32,715 nucleotides of DNA from a bacterium (GCA_024230675.1 JAAERE010000516.1:1-32715), one strand, 5' to 3'; numbered from the stretch's first letter, positions 1 to 8,552 are shown. Notes: generated by a model not told the origin, from the sequence alone. Made by a program: numbers and translations.

Positions 1-170
1 CGCTGAACGCCAAGGAAAAGGGCGAGACTTTTGCGCCCGTCTGGCTTCAGGAGGGAGACGAAATCGAGTTGGAGATAGAGAATCTCGGCAAGCTGTCTCA
101 CAAGATCGTTAAGGCCGAAGTTGACCGATCCATTCTGGCAAGGAAAAGGAACGCTAAAACCGCGGTATAA
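1..170 (+). CDS. Fumarylacetoacetate hydrolase family protein, C-terminal fragment
   Basis: Only the last 55 codons are inside the window (reading frame from base 3, stop TAA at 168-170). The end reads LQEGDEIELEIENLGKLSHKI, which resembles the closing strand pattern of the FAH fold (a pGD-x-vEvEiEgiG-like run that shapes the back of the active-site barrel). The metal-binding and catalytic residues lie upstream and cannot be seen, so the substrate is open: a fumarylacetoacetase, a 2-keto-4-pentenoate-type hydratase or an acylpyruvase would all look like this here. The next gene starts 3 nt after the stop, so the two are almost certainly co-transcribed. Presence of acetoacetyl-CoA synthetase two genes later makes a role in releasing acetoacetate (for example from tyrosine) attractive but unproven. 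Confidence 0.65.
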   Translation, partial: LNAKEKGETFAPVWLQEGDEIELEIENLGKLSHKIVKAEVDRSILARKRNAKTAV

Positions 171-173
171 CCA

Positions 174-1106
174 ATGCTTGATATCGAACCCAAAGACCTG
201 GCGGTAAAAGAAGCCCACGCCTACCTTCTGGGCGGGGTGGCCCCTCGCCCTATCGGTCTGGTGTCCACCGTATCCCCCAAGGGGTGGGTCAATCTCTCGC
301 CGTTTTCCTTTTTCAACGCCTTTGGCGCCAACCCTCCGACGGTGGCCTTTTCCGCCGCAAGGCGGGGGCGCGACAGCAGCCTGAAAGACACATATAACAA
401 CATAGTGGCTACCAAGGAATGTGTGATCCAGGCGGTAACCTACGACATGGTGCAGCAGGTCTCCCTCGCCTCTACTGAGTACGAGACCGGCATAGACGAA
501 TTCGTGAAATCCGGTTTCACGCCGATATCCTCCGACCTTGTGAAACCGCCGCGCGTAAAAGAATCACCGTTCCAGATGGAATGCCGGCTGACGAAAATGA
601 TCCCTCTCGGGGACGGGGGCGGTTCCGGCAATCTGGCCGTCTGCGAGGTTGTCATGTTCCACATCTCCGAAGATGTTCTCGAGAACGGCGTCATCCAGCC
701 GGACCGCATCGATCTGGTCGCCCGCATGGGAGCAGACTTCTATACACGCGCCCGGGGTGAGTCGATTTTCAGGGTCGCCAAGCCGGTCGACACCAAGGGC
801 GTCGGCTATGACCGGCTGCCGCAATTCATAAGAGAATCCGATCAGCTGACGGCCAACAACCTCGGTCAACTGGGGAATGTCGAAGCAATACCTTCGGAGG
901 ACGACGTGAAGGCGTTTGTGGACAGCCTTGGCAACGGGGAGCAGTTGGGACATGTTATTGCGTTTCGCACAGCCTTGACCAAGGCGGAGAGCGACTGGAA
1001 CGAGGCCCGGGGCCAGATGTTCAAGGCGGCGTGCGAGGCCCTTGAGTGCGGCGATGTGGCCTTTGCCTGGCGAGCGCTCCTCTACACGCGGATGAGAGAG
1101 GTCTGA
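174..1106 (+). CDS. Flavin reductase-like, FMN-binding split-barrel protein
   Basis: A 310-residue protein. Residues 15-200 fit the flavin reductase/DIM6-NTAB split-barrel family: the early run GGVAPRPIGLVSTVSPKGWVNLSPFSFF matches the family pattern in which the RPI/VSTv stretch and the N(L/A)SPFS(F/Y)F segment contact FMN phosphate and ring. Proteins of this type bind FMN non-covalently and either reduce flavin for a partner monooxygenase or act on their own small substrates. The C-terminal 110 residues (about 200-310) are an extra segment that I cannot assign; its helical, charged composition suggests a small added domain. The ATG lies 3 nt after the stop of the preceding FAH-family gene and no other start fits better. 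The coding end overlaps the possible upstream extension of the acetoacetyl-CoA synthetase frame. Exact substrate unknown. Confidence 0.8.
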   Translation: MLDIEPKDLAVKEAHAYLLGGVAPRPIGLVSTVSPKGWVNLSPFSFFNAFGANPPTVAFSAARRGRDSSLKDTYNNIVATKECVIQAVTYDMVQQVSLASTEYETGIDEFVKSGFTPISSDLVKPPRVKESPFQMECRLTKMIPLGDGGGSGNLAVCEVVMFHISEDVLENGVIQPDRIDLVARMGADFYTRARGESIFRVAKPVDTKGVGYDRLPQFIRESDQLTANNLGQLGNVEAIPSEDDVKAFVDSLGNGEQLGHVIAFRTALTKAESDWNEARGQMFKAACEALECGDVAFAWRALLYTRMREV

Positions 1107-1126
1107 AACGAAAGGTAAAGGTGGGG

Positions 1127-3100
1127 GTGTTGTCGCGGAATGACAAGACAGAGACCGAGCCGCTGTGGCGGCCGCGCCCGGAGTCGGTCCAACGCTCCAA
1201 TATGACGCGCTTTGCGGAGTACGTGGGGCAGAAACAAGGCCGGAGTTTCGACTCCTACGACGATCTGTATAACTGGTCGGTAACCAACCGAGCCCAATTC
1301 TGGGAAGCTGTTTGGAACCGGTCCGATCTCATCCACTCGCAAGCCTACAATCAGGTTCTGAGTTCCGACGACATGCCCGGCGCGCGTTGGTTTGAAGGTG
1401 CCCGACTAAATTTCGCCGAGAACCTCCTCCGTCACCGCGACGACAAGACGGCGATAATCCACCATCGCGAGAACGCGGCCCCCGTAAGACTTACTTATCG
1501 CGAAGTCTATCGTCAGGTTGCCGCCTGCGCCGCCGGTCTCAAGAAGCTGGGAGTCACCCGGGGGGATCGGGTGGCGGCTTTCATACCCAATATCCCCGAA
1601 ACGGTCGTGGCTATGCTGGCAACTGCGAGTATAGGCGCCTTGTGGTCTTCGTGCTCACCGGACTTCGGTCATCGCGGTGCGCTGGATCGGCTCGGCCAGA
1701 TCAAACCCAGGGTCCTGATTACCGCCGATGGCTACAGTTACCAGGGTAAGCAGCACGATTCCTGCGATCGCGTGGCCAGAATTGCACAAGCAATCCCCGA
1801 TATAGCCGCCGTGATTGTTGTTCCGGTCCTGGGCGATCGCCTTCCTGAGACAAAGTGCCACACCGTGACCTGGCGGGAACTGTTGTCCGAAGACGCCCAG
1901 ACTGTTTCCTTCGAGCAGATGCCCTTCGATCATCCGGTTTACGTCATGTATTCTTCCGGAACAACAGGCGTGCCCAAGTGCATTGTGCACGGCGCGGGCG
2001 GAACGCTGCTTCAACATTACAAAGAACATGTTCTGCACACCAATCTGACCCCGGGCGACGTCATCCTGTACTACACCACGACCGGCTGGATGATGTGGAA
2101 CTGGCTGGTTAGCGCTCTTCAGGTTGGGGCAACGGTGTTCCTATACGACGGCAGCCCGACCTGGCCCGATGCCGGCGTTCTTTGGCAAGCGCTGGAACAA
2201 GAGAAGGCTAATGTGTTCGGAACCAGCCCTCGATTTCTGACCCATTGCCAGAAAGAGAGCCTCCATCCGGCGGAAGACTTTGATCTGTCCGCTCTGCGCA
2301 CCGTGCTTTCGACCGGCTCTCCCCTGACCGCTGAGAACTACGCCTGGGTTTACGACGCGGTGAAATCGGACGTGCAGCTCTCGTCAATCTCGGGCGGCAC
2401 AGACATAATCTCCTGCTTCATGCTCGGCAACCCAAACCTTCCGGTGTACTCCGAAGAGATCCAATGCCGTGGCCTGGGCATGAAAGTCGAAGCCTTCAAC
2501 GATTCGGGACAGAGCGTGGAAGAGGAAATCGGCGATCTGGTCTGCACCGCCCCGTTTCCCTCTATGCCGACCGGCTTCTGGAACGATCCCGACCACAGCC
2601 TGTATCGGTCCGCCTACTTCGAACAGTTCCCGGGAGTGTGGCGTCACGGCGATTTCGTCAGGATAACGAGCCGCGGCGGCGTGAGAGTCTACGGGCGCTC
2701 CGACGCAACCCTCAATCCGGGCGGTGTTCGCATCGGCACGGCCGAGATATACAACCCCGTAGATTCGATGGATGAGGTTGTCGACAGCGTAGCCGTGGGA
2801 CAGAAAACCGACGGCGACGTGCGCATCGTGCTTTTTGTTGTGCTCTCCGAAGGGTTGGTGCTTTCCGATGAACTCATCGGCAGAATTAAGAGCCGGATCA
2901 GAGAGCTGGCGACGCCCCGTCACGTGCCGGCCCTGATAAAGCAGGTAGCCGCCGTCCCTCACACGATAAACGGCAAAAAGGTAGAACTGGCCGTTACCCG
3001 GATAATTCACGGTTTGAAAGTTCCCAATCTCGACTCCCTGGCCAATCCCGAGGCGCTTGATGAATATCGGAATATTCTCAAGGAGCTGCCGACCTCTTGA
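1127..3100 (+). CDS. Acetoacetyl-CoA synthetase
   Basis: An ANL-superfamily ligase that converts acetoacetate, ATP and CoA to acetoacetyl-CoA in the cytoplasm. The start TEPLWRPRPESVQRSNMTRF is characteristic of acetoacetyl-CoA synthetases rather than acetyl-CoA synthetases. The ATP-binding loop YSSGTTGVPK is at about residues 275-284, followed by the family run TTTGWMMWNW; the hinge region YGRSDATLNPGGVRIG and the near-terminal INGKKVEL, whose lysine pair at about 617-618 includes the expected adenylation lysine, are intact. The frame is open back to 1046, inside the previous gene. I choose GTG at 1127 because AAAGG at 1117-1121 is well spaced and the resulting 657 residues match the usual length of about 650; TTG at 1130 is a near-equal alternative. 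With the FAH-family gene upstream it suggests salvage of acetoacetate from amino acid or ketone-body breakdown. Confidence 0.93.
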   Translation: MLSRNDKTETEPLWRPRPESVQRSNMTRFAEYVGQKQGRSFDSYDDLYNWSVTNRAQFWEAVWNRSDLIHSQAYNQVLSSDDMPGARWFEGARLNFAENLLRHRDDKTAIIHHRENAAPVRLTYREVYRQVAACAAGLKKLGVTRGDRVAAFIPNIPETVVAMLATASIGALWSSCSPDFGHRGALDRLGQIKPRVLITADGYSYQGKQHDSCDRVARIAQAIPDIAAVIVVPVLGDRLPETKCHTVTWRELLSEDAQTVSFEQMPFDHPVYVMYSSGTTGVPKCIVHGAGGTLLQHYKEHVLHTNLTPGDVILYYTTTGWMMWNWLVSALQVGATVFLYDGSPTWPDAGVLWQALEQEKANVFGTSPRFLTHCQKESLHPAEDFDLSALRTVLSTGSPLTAENYAWVYDAVKSDVQLSSISGGTDIISCFMLGNPNLPVYSEEIQCRGLGMKVEAFNDSGQSVEEEIGDLVCTAPFPSMPTGFWNDPDHSLYRSAYFEQFPGVWRHGDFVRITSRGGVRVYGRSDATLNPGGVRIGTAEIYNPVDSMDEVVDSVAVGQKTDGDVRIVLFVVLSEGLVLSDELIGRIKSRIRELATPRHVPALIKQVAAVPHTINGKKVELAVTRIIHGLKVPNLDSLANPEALDEYRNILKELPTS

Positions 3101-3116
3101 GCCCGTCAGCTTTCTT

Positions 3117-3130
3117 ATTGCATGTGCAAT
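3117..3130. promoter_or_regulatory. 14-bp palindrome before the OmpA-family gene
   Basis: ATTGCA-TG-TGCAAT is a dyad with six-base arms, 17 nt after the acetoacetyl-CoA synthetase stop and about 95 nt ahead of the OmpA-family start. It has the shape of an operator for a dimeric regulator. No T-run follows, so it is not a terminator. I see no convincing -35/-10 pair in the 123-nt gap. Confidence 0.25.
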
Positions 3131-3223
3131 CCACGAACTCTATCTTGGAGCCGTAACAAGCGGCTATTAATCGAACTGAAATCGTCAATACGGAAATTGC
3201 TTACCAATAAAGGAGTATTTAGA

Positions 3224-3889
3224 ATGAAGCGAACTCTCGTTCTCGGCATGTGTGTTCTCATGCTGGTGGGCTCGCTGGGATGCGGCTGGTCCAAAAAGCA
3301 AAGGGGCGCGGTTATTGGCGCCGGAGCCGGGGCCGTTGTCGGCGGCGTTATCGGCGATAAGGCCGGCAACACGGCCGTGGGAGCCATCCTCGGAGCCATG
3401 ATCGGCGGCGCCGCCGGTGCCTATATCGGAAATTACATGGACAAGCAGGCGGCTGAAATCGAGCGCGATCTCGAAGGAGCCACGGTCGAGCGCATCGGCG
3501 AAGGTATCAAGATAACATTCGATTCGGGAATTCTATTCGATATCAATTCATCGACGCTGCAGCCCGCCGCCAGAGAGAATCTGACCAAACTGTCGGCCAT
3601 TCTCAACAAGTACGGTGATACGGAGATCCTGGTCGAAGGCCACACTGACTCCACAGGTACGCGGGACTACAATCTGACGCTGTCAATGCGCCGGGCGCAG
3701 TCCGTAGCCAATCATATGACCAACCTTCAGGTCATGGCCAACCGTTTCCGCATTATGGGCTATGGACCGGACCAGCCGGTCGCTACCAACACCACCTCTT
3801 CGGGCCGGCAGGCCAATCGGCGGGTGGATATTGCCATATTCGCCAATGACAAGCTCAAGGGTACAGCCGAGGACAAGATCGGAGGCTAG
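3224..3889 (+). CDS. OmpA-family lipoprotein with glycine-zipper segment
   Basis: A 221-residue outer-membrane-linked protein. Residues 1-19 are a hydrophobic signal peptide ending SLGC, a slightly non-ideal lipobox with Cys20 as the probable lipid anchor. Residues about 25-70 are a glycine-zipper region (GAGAGAVVGGVIG, then GAILGAMIGGAAGAYIG) that probably packs in the membrane. Residues about 100-210 form the OmpA C-terminal peptidoglycan-binding domain: FDINSSTLQP, VEGHTDSTGTRDYN, LSMRRAQSV and a closing SGRQANRRVDI, the last two carrying the Asp/Arg pair that binds diaminopimelate. The frame is open further upstream, but ATG at 3224 has AAAGGAG at 3209-3215 with ideal spacing and starts the signal peptide directly. 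Likely role: tethering the outer membrane to the cell wall. It stands alone and ends at a hairpin shared with the next, opposite-strand gene. Confidence 0.9.
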   Translation: MKRTLVLGMCVLMLVGSLGCGWSKKQRGAVIGAGAGAVVGGVIGDKAGNTAVGAILGAMIGGAAGAYIGNYMDKQAAEIERDLEGATVERIGEGIKITFDSGILFDINSSTLQPAARENLTKLSAILNKYGDTEILVEGHTDSTGTRDYNLTLSMRRAQSVANHMTNLQVMANRFRIMGYGPDQPVATNTTSSGRQANRRVDIAIFANDKLKGTAEDKIGG

Positions 3890-3930
3890 ACAGGCTGGTT
3901 CCAGCACGAATCGAGGGCCAGAACGAACAA

Positions 3931-3966
3931 AGAACCGGACCCGCGATAATTCGCCGGTCCGGTTCT
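3931..3966. terminator. Bidirectional hairpin terminator
   Basis: A perfect 11-bp stem, AGAACCGGACC (3931-3941) with GGTCCGGTTCT (3956-3966), and an inner GCG/CGC pairing. It lies between the convergent ends of the OmpA-family gene (3889) and the membrane-protein gene (3991). The T-rich flank is moderate: CTATTTC on the plus side and TTGTTCGTT on the minus side. Confidence 0.6.
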
Positions 3967-3990
3967 CTATTTCAGGCTCTGGGTAGGGAC

Positions 3991-5220
3991 TTAGTAGCGT
4001 ACGTCCGAGTCGCTGCGGGAGACCAGGAGCTTGGGACCTTCCCCCTTCCCGGTCGGCTCGGGGCCTCTGGTTAGAATAAGGCTGTCCCGCGTCTGTCGGT
4101 GTTCCTCGAGAACCTGGTTCAAGTCCCGGCTATACTCGCTCGCCTTCCGCATCCGTTCGATATTTTCCCTTAGCGACGCCGACATGGCCTCGGTGTCATT
4201 GAGCGGCAGATCCCGGAGCCTCTGGGAAGCGTCTTTTTCGAGTCGAGAGAATACCAGGTCGATATCATCGATCATGTGCGAACCACAGAGAGCCATCGCC
4301 ACCACCACCAGATCGATAGCTATCGCGAACAGCAGTGAAAACAATGTGAGCCGATCCATCGGATACAGATCTTTGATCACCAGCATCAGCGCCTGCTGGC
4401 CGTTGGCAGGCGTCTCGATATAGTTGGCCGTGAGCGGCGGCGGCGGAAGTTCCGCATCTGAGGAAGTGATCATTGAGTAGGCGCTCAAAGGAAAACGCAC
4501 CGCCGCATAATTCACCGCTTGGTACTGCTCGCCCACAGGCCGGTCACTGTCCAGCTCCATGAGAATCGAATCCACCAGGCCGACATAGACCTCCATCAAG
4601 CGCACGTTGCTGGAAATGCGGTCCCCCCAGCTATTAAGGTAGTTGACGATGATCCCCTGACCCGCCCCCTGGCGGTAGTCGTTCCCCTGATTCTTCTCCC
4701 AGGAGACTACGGTCCGCCGGGCACCATCGATTACCGACTGAATGAATGGATCATTGGAACCTTCATCCACCACGGTGGCCCAACCCTTGGTCTGCTCCAT
4801 GTCGATGAGATCGGCAATGCGCCCAACCTGGTATTCGCCCTGCGAACGCGCAAGCTTGGCGGCAGCGGCGTATTCTCCCGCCACCGGGCGAGCGTCGGAT
4901 GTGTAGGCGGCACGAGCCGATTGGGCTCGGGTGTTACCCTTGAGGCTGGAATTGAAGTTGGCGTAAGAAAAGAAGACGGAAAAGATGGCGACTATTGAAA
5001 ACACGGCTACATACGTCAGGCGGTGAGATTTGAGGCGCATAAGGTTCCAGGCAATCCCAAGCATCGCCGTCTGAATTCCCAGTGACCCGATGATAGCCAG
5101 CGGCGTATCCAGGAAAATCACCAGCCCCTGATAGGTGGTGAAAAAGGACAGCACGGAAATGAGAAAGGTCCCGCCGTAGATGAGCACAGGCGACAGCCTC
5201 GACGTGTTGAGTATCCGCAT
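3991..5220 (-). CDS. Unrecognised four-helix membrane protein
   Basis: A 409-residue protein I cannot assign. Three hydrophobic helices lie close together at about 8-32, 40-62 and 67-88. A polar region of roughly 200 residues follows (rich in Ala, Gln, Asp; contains a PPPP run near 260), then a fourth helix at about 292-316 (LFSLLFAIAIDLVVVAMALCG), and a charged C-terminal tail of about 90 residues with coiled-coil-like heptads (SRLEKDASQRLRDL, then ENIERMRKASEYSRDL). This layout (membrane-embedded N-terminus, a large, probably extracytoplasmic loop, cytoplasmic coiled coil) suits a sensor, scaffold or stress protein. The start ATG at 5220 is preceded by a weak AGGG. A GAAC-N4-GTTC dyad lies 38-55 nt upstream of the start, hinting at damage-inducible control. 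The gene is isolated and divergent from the amidohydrolases. Confidence 0.8.
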   Translation of the reverse strand: MRILNTSRLSPVLIYGGTFLISVLSFFTTYQGLVIFLDTPLAIIGSLGIQTAMLGIAWNLMRLKSHRLTYVAVFSIVAIFSVFFSYANFNSSLKGNTRAQSARAAYTSDARPVAGEYAAAAKLARSQGEYQVGRIADLIDMEQTKGWATVVDEGSNDPFIQSVIDGARRTVVSWEKNQGNDYRQGAGQGIIVNYLNSWGDRISSNVRLMEVYVGLVDSILMELDSDRPVGEQYQAVNYAAVRFPLSAYSMITSSDAELPPPPLTANYIETPANGQQALMLVIKDLYPMDRLTLFSLLFAIAIDLVVVAMALCGSHMIDDIDLVFSRLEKDASQRLRDLPLNDTEAMSASLRENIERMRKASEYSRDLNQVLEEHRQTRDSLILTRGPEPTGKGEGPKLLVSRSDSDVRY

Positions 5221-5257
5221 TATAGAACCCTGTGTTTAGAGCGTCGTCAGCCTATGA

Positions 5258-5275
5258 GTAGAACCGCCGTTCTAC
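5258..5275. promoter_or_regulatory. LexA-like GAAC-N4-GTTC dyad
   Basis: GTAGAAC-CGCC-GTTCTAC has perfect seven-base arms around a four-base centre and contains GAAC-N4-GTTC, the core of the Gram-positive type SOS (Cheo) box. It is 38-55 nt upstream of the start of the minus-strand membrane-protein gene and about 205 nt upstream of the amidohydrolase start. Which LexA motif this lineage uses is not known to me, so the assignment is tentative. Confidence 0.4.
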
Positions 5276-5308
5276 CCCCGTTTTGTTCATATTATCGGCC
5301 CCGGGAGA

Positions 5309-5335
5309 AGAATGTTTAGACGGATGTAACATTCT
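5309..5335. promoter_or_regulatory. 8-bp inverted repeat in the divergent promoter region
   Basis: AGAATGTT (5309-5316) and AACATTCT (5328-5335) are perfect arms 11 nt apart, roughly two helical turns centre to centre, as expected for a dimer-bound operator. It sits between the divergent membrane-protein and amidohydrolase genes. No T-run follows it. I find no clear -35/-10 pair beside it. Confidence 0.3.
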
Positions 5336-5479
5336 GTGGCACACTCGATTATCCAAACCGACCAACCTCACCAAAGCGTCGTCCGGCATTGCGCTGAGGC
5401 ACCACAACAAGCACCTGTTATTCCATATTTACCGCAGTATGCGATTGCTATGGATAGTCTCATCAATTATCATGACCCT

Positions 5480-8400
5480 ATGCCAAAACACATTCTGCTT
5501 GCGCTGATCCTGCTCGCGGGTGTGAGCAACGCGTACGCCCGGACCACCCCGGTCGAAGGCATCGCCTCCAAAACACCCGAACTCAAGGCTTTCACCAACG
5601 CCCGAATCATCGTCTCGCCCGAGCGGACGGTCGAAAAAGGCGTGCTTGTAATCGACCACGGCAAGGTTGTTGCCGTTGGAGCCGACATCGCGGTGCCCGA
5701 GGGCGCCGAAGTGGTTGATCTTCTCGGCCGAACAATTTATCCCGGTTTCGTCGAGCCGTATTCCGAGTACGGACTAGAGTCTGTCCCGGAGATAGAAAGA
5801 AACAAGTCACGCCAACCGATTTACGCAGCCGACCGAATGGGCGGAGATGCCTGGAACGACGCCATCCACGCCCAGGAAGACTGGGTTAGACATTTCAAGC
5901 CGAATAAGAAAGCGGCGGAAGATTTTCTCAGAGTCGGCTTCACCTGCGTACAGTCGGGTCGGCTCGACGGTGTTCTTAGGGGAAGGGCTTTTGTCGCCTC
6001 GCTGGGCGACGGTCTCCCCAACGATCTGGTGATCAACCCGCAGTCCTGGCAATTTGCCAGTTTCAACAAGGGTTCGTCGCCACAGGCCTACCCAAGCTCG
6101 CAGATGGGCTGTATCGCGTTGATTCGCCAGACGTTGTACGATGTGGACTGGTATCTGCAAGCTCACGCCGCCTACTCAGAAAATCCGGAACAGGCCATGC
6201 CCGAATTCAACGCCGCTATTGCGGCCCTGGCCAACGTTAGGAACGAGGGTTTCCTGTTTGAGGCCGGCGACGATCAGGTAACGTTGCGGTTTCATCGCAT
6301 TGCCACCGAGTTCGGCATGCCCACAGTTATAGTTGGCTCGGGTCACGAGTATGAGGTGATCGAGGCGATCAAAGAGGCCGGGCGAACGTTGGTTCTTCCG
6401 CTGACCTTCCCCCAACCGCCCGGGGTCAAGACGTACGACGAGGAACTCGACGTCTGTCTGGCCGATCTCAGACGCTGGGAAAGGGCACCTTCGAATCCGG
6501 CCGTGCTCGAGCAAAACGGCGTCAGCTTCGCTTTCACCAGTCGGGGCCTGAAGAATAAGGAGGATTTTCTAAAAAACGTCAGAAAGGCCGTCGCTTTTGG
6601 GCTGTCAAAAGAGACGGCACTGGCTGCCATGACAACCATCCCCGCCGAGATCTGCGGCGTTGGCAACGACGTGGGCTCGCTGGTGACCGGGAGAGCCGCC
6701 GATTTCATAGTGTGCGACGGCGACATATTCGACGACAACACTAACGTTCTGTCAGCCTGGACACACGGGGTTGAGACAAATCTTCTTGCGCGTGACCGCG
6801 TGGATTTCGGCGGAAAGTACGCATTCGAATTCGAAGGCCTTGCTTTCGAGCTGTCCGTAGAAGACAACTACCCCTGTGTCGATAGGAGACTGAGCGGAAA
6901 ACTTAGAACCGACAGCCTCACTATTGACTTGAAGCACGTCAAGGAAGACGGAGCCAGGCTAAACTTCACGGCTCCCTTTGACACCCTCCGCGATTATTAC
7001 TGCGTGCGATTCAGCGGCCAAAGGTCAGGGAACACCTTAAGCGGCAGAGCGGCTCTCAATAACGGCAACAGGGTAGAGTGGACGGCGGTCTGGTCCGGTC
7101 CGCTGAAGGACAAGAAAGATTCCGAGTCCAGCAAAGCTGTTGACACCGTCTTAATCTCCCGCCTGAGCTACCCGAACCTCGCTTACGGTCGGGAGAGCCG
7201 GCCTCCCCTGGAGAACCTTCTCATCAAGAACGGCACGGTATGGACTTCCGAAGACGACGGCGTGCTTGAAGAGACAGACATCCTCATAAAGGACGGTAAG
7301 TTTGAGCGTCTCGGCAAGAACCTCGAGGCGCCGTCGGGTTACCGCACGATCGACGCTTCCGGCAGGCACGTCACGGCGGGAGTTATCGATGAGCATTCGC
7401 ACGTGGCTATTACCGGCAACGTCAACGAGGGGACTTCAGCCGTTTCCTCGGAAGTCCGGATCGCCGACATCGTGGACGCCGAGGATATCGCCCTGTACCG
7501 CTCGCTGGCCGGCGGCGTTACCATGGCCCGGCTGCTTCACGGCTCGGCCAACCCGATCGGCGGCGAGGCCCAGATTATCAAATATCGCTGGGGTTCAGCG
7601 GCCGAAGATCTGAAGTTCACGCCCGCCCCACCCTCAATCAAGTTCGCGCTTGGGGAAAACGTCAAGCAGTCCAACTGGGGAGATGAGTTCAAGATCCGCT
7701 ATCCTCAGACTCGTATGGGTGTGGAGACGATCATTAGAGACGCTTTCCAGCGTGCGGTCGAGTACGAAGCTGACTGGGCCGCCTACAACGCGCTCAGCCG
7801 TAGAGACCGTGAGAAGACTGTCCCGCCGAGGAAGAACCTTCGTCTGGAAGCCCTGGTCGAGGTGCTGCACTCGCGAATGTTCATCACCTGTCACAGCTAT
7901 GTGCAGTCGGAGATTCTGATGCTGATGCGGCTGGCCGAGCATTTTGGTTTCCGCATTACGACTTTTACGCACATCCTTGAAGGTTACAAGGTCGCGGCAG
8001 AGATGGCGCGTCACGGCGCCACCGGAGGGGCTTTTTCCGACTGGTGGGCCTACAAATTCGAGGTCTACGACGCTATCCCGCAGAATCCCGGCATCATGCA
8101 CGAACAGGGCGTGATCGTCTCTGTTAACTCCGACAGCGAGCGCCTGCAACGCCTGCTCAACCAGGAGGCCGCCAAGTCAGTGCAGTACTGCGGCATGAGC
8201 CAGGAGGACGCCTGGAAGATGGTGACGATAAACCCGGCAAAGCAATTGAAGGCCGACCAATGGGTGGGCAGCATCAAACCCGGCAAAGACGCCGATTTCG
8301 TCATCTGGAACCACAATCCTCTGTCGGTATATGCGAAGCCCGAGCAGACGTGGGTCGAAGGTCGAAAGTACTTCGACCTGGACCAGGACCTCGCCCTGCG

Positions 8401-8551
8401 GGAGAGTATTCGCGAAGAGAGAAACGCATTGATCCAAAAAGTGCTGAAAGTCTCTGACGACGACAAGTGGAAGCACCACAAGAAGAAGAAGCCTGGGACA
8501 AGCCATTACCCGGACAAATCAATGTCGTCGCAAACAAGGGAAGGAGAGTAA
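5480..8551 (+). CDS. Secreted tandem amidohydrolase (two modules, first degenerate)
   Basis: A protein of about 1023 residues from the ATG at 5480, which opens directly into a signal peptide (MPKHILLALILLAGVSNAYA). The frame is open back to 5336, but that start gives a polar, implausible leader; no strong Shine-Dalgarno marks either. Module 1 (about 30-440) keeps the amidohydrolase frame (NARIIVSPERTVEKGVLVIDHGKVVAVG, TIYPGF) but has PYSEYG where the metal-binding HxH belongs. A beta-rich linker covers about 440-580. Module 2 (about 585-990) has ASGRHVTAGVIDEHSHVAI with HxH at His639/His641, later candidate ligands His805 and His831, and Asp885 in VNSDSERL, so it looks catalytically competent. 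Probably a periplasmic or surface metal-dependent hydrolase of peptides or cyclic amides; substrate unknown. The next gene follows after 1 nt and encodes a third, related module. Confidence 0.85.
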   Translation: MPKHILLALILLAGVSNAYARTTPVEGIASKTPELKAFTNARIIVSPERTVEKGVLVIDHGKVVAVGADIAVPEGAEVVDLLGRTIYPGFVEPYSEYGLESVPEIERNKSRQPIYAADRMGGDAWNDAIHAQEDWVRHFKPNKKAAEDFLRVGFTCVQSGRLDGVLRGRAFVASLGDGLPNDLVINPQSWQFASFNKGSSPQAYPSSQMGCIALIRQTLYDVDWYLQAHAAYSENPEQAMPEFNAAIAALANVRNEGFLFEAGDDQVTLRFHRIATEFGMPTVIVGSGHEYEVIEAIKEAGRTLVLPLTFPQPPGVKTYDEELDVCLADLRRWERAPSNPAVLEQNGVSFAFTSRGLKNKEDFLKNVRKAVAFGLSKETALAAMTTIPAEICGVGNDVGSLVTGRAADFIVCDGDIFDDNTNVLSAWTHGVETNLLARDRVDFGGKYAFEFEGLAFELSVEDNYPCVDRRLSGKLRTDSLTIDLKHVKEDGARLNFTAPFDTLRDYYCVRFSGQRSGNTLSGRAALNNGNRVEWTAVWSGPLKDKKDSESSKAVDTVLISRLSYPNLAYGRESRPPLENLLIKNGTVWTSEDDGVLEETDILIKDGKFERLGKNLEAPSGYRTIDASGRHVTAGVIDEHSHVAITGNVNEGTSAVSSEVRIADIVDAEDIALYRSLAGGVTMARLLHGSANPIGGEAQIIKYRWGSAAEDLKFTPAPPSIKFALGENVKQSNWGDEFKIRYPQTRMGVETIIRDAFQRAVEYEADWAAYNALSRRDREKTVPPRKNLRLEALVEVLHSRMFITCHSYVQSEILMLMRLAEHFGFRITTFTHILEGYKVAAEMARHGATGGAFSDWWAYKFEVYDAIPQNPGIMHEQGVIVSVNSDSERLQRLLNQEAAKSVQYCGMSQEDAWKMVTINPAKQLKADQWVGSIKPGKDADFVIWNHNPLSVYAKPEQTWVEGRKYFDLDQDLALRESIREERNALIQKVLKVSDDDKWKHHKKKKPGTSHYPDKSMSSQTREGE

Positions 8552-8552
8552 C

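Noticed and set aside
1046..1126. An earlier start for acetoacetyl-CoA synthetase inside the flavin-reductase gene
   Set aside because: The added 27 residues do not match the family N-terminus, which begins near TEPLWRP, and GTG 1127 has a better ribosome site.
5336..5479. An earlier start for the tandem amidohydrolase at 5336
   Set aside because: The extra residues are polar and would bury the signal peptide 48 residues in; the frame there also overlaps the operator-like repeat.
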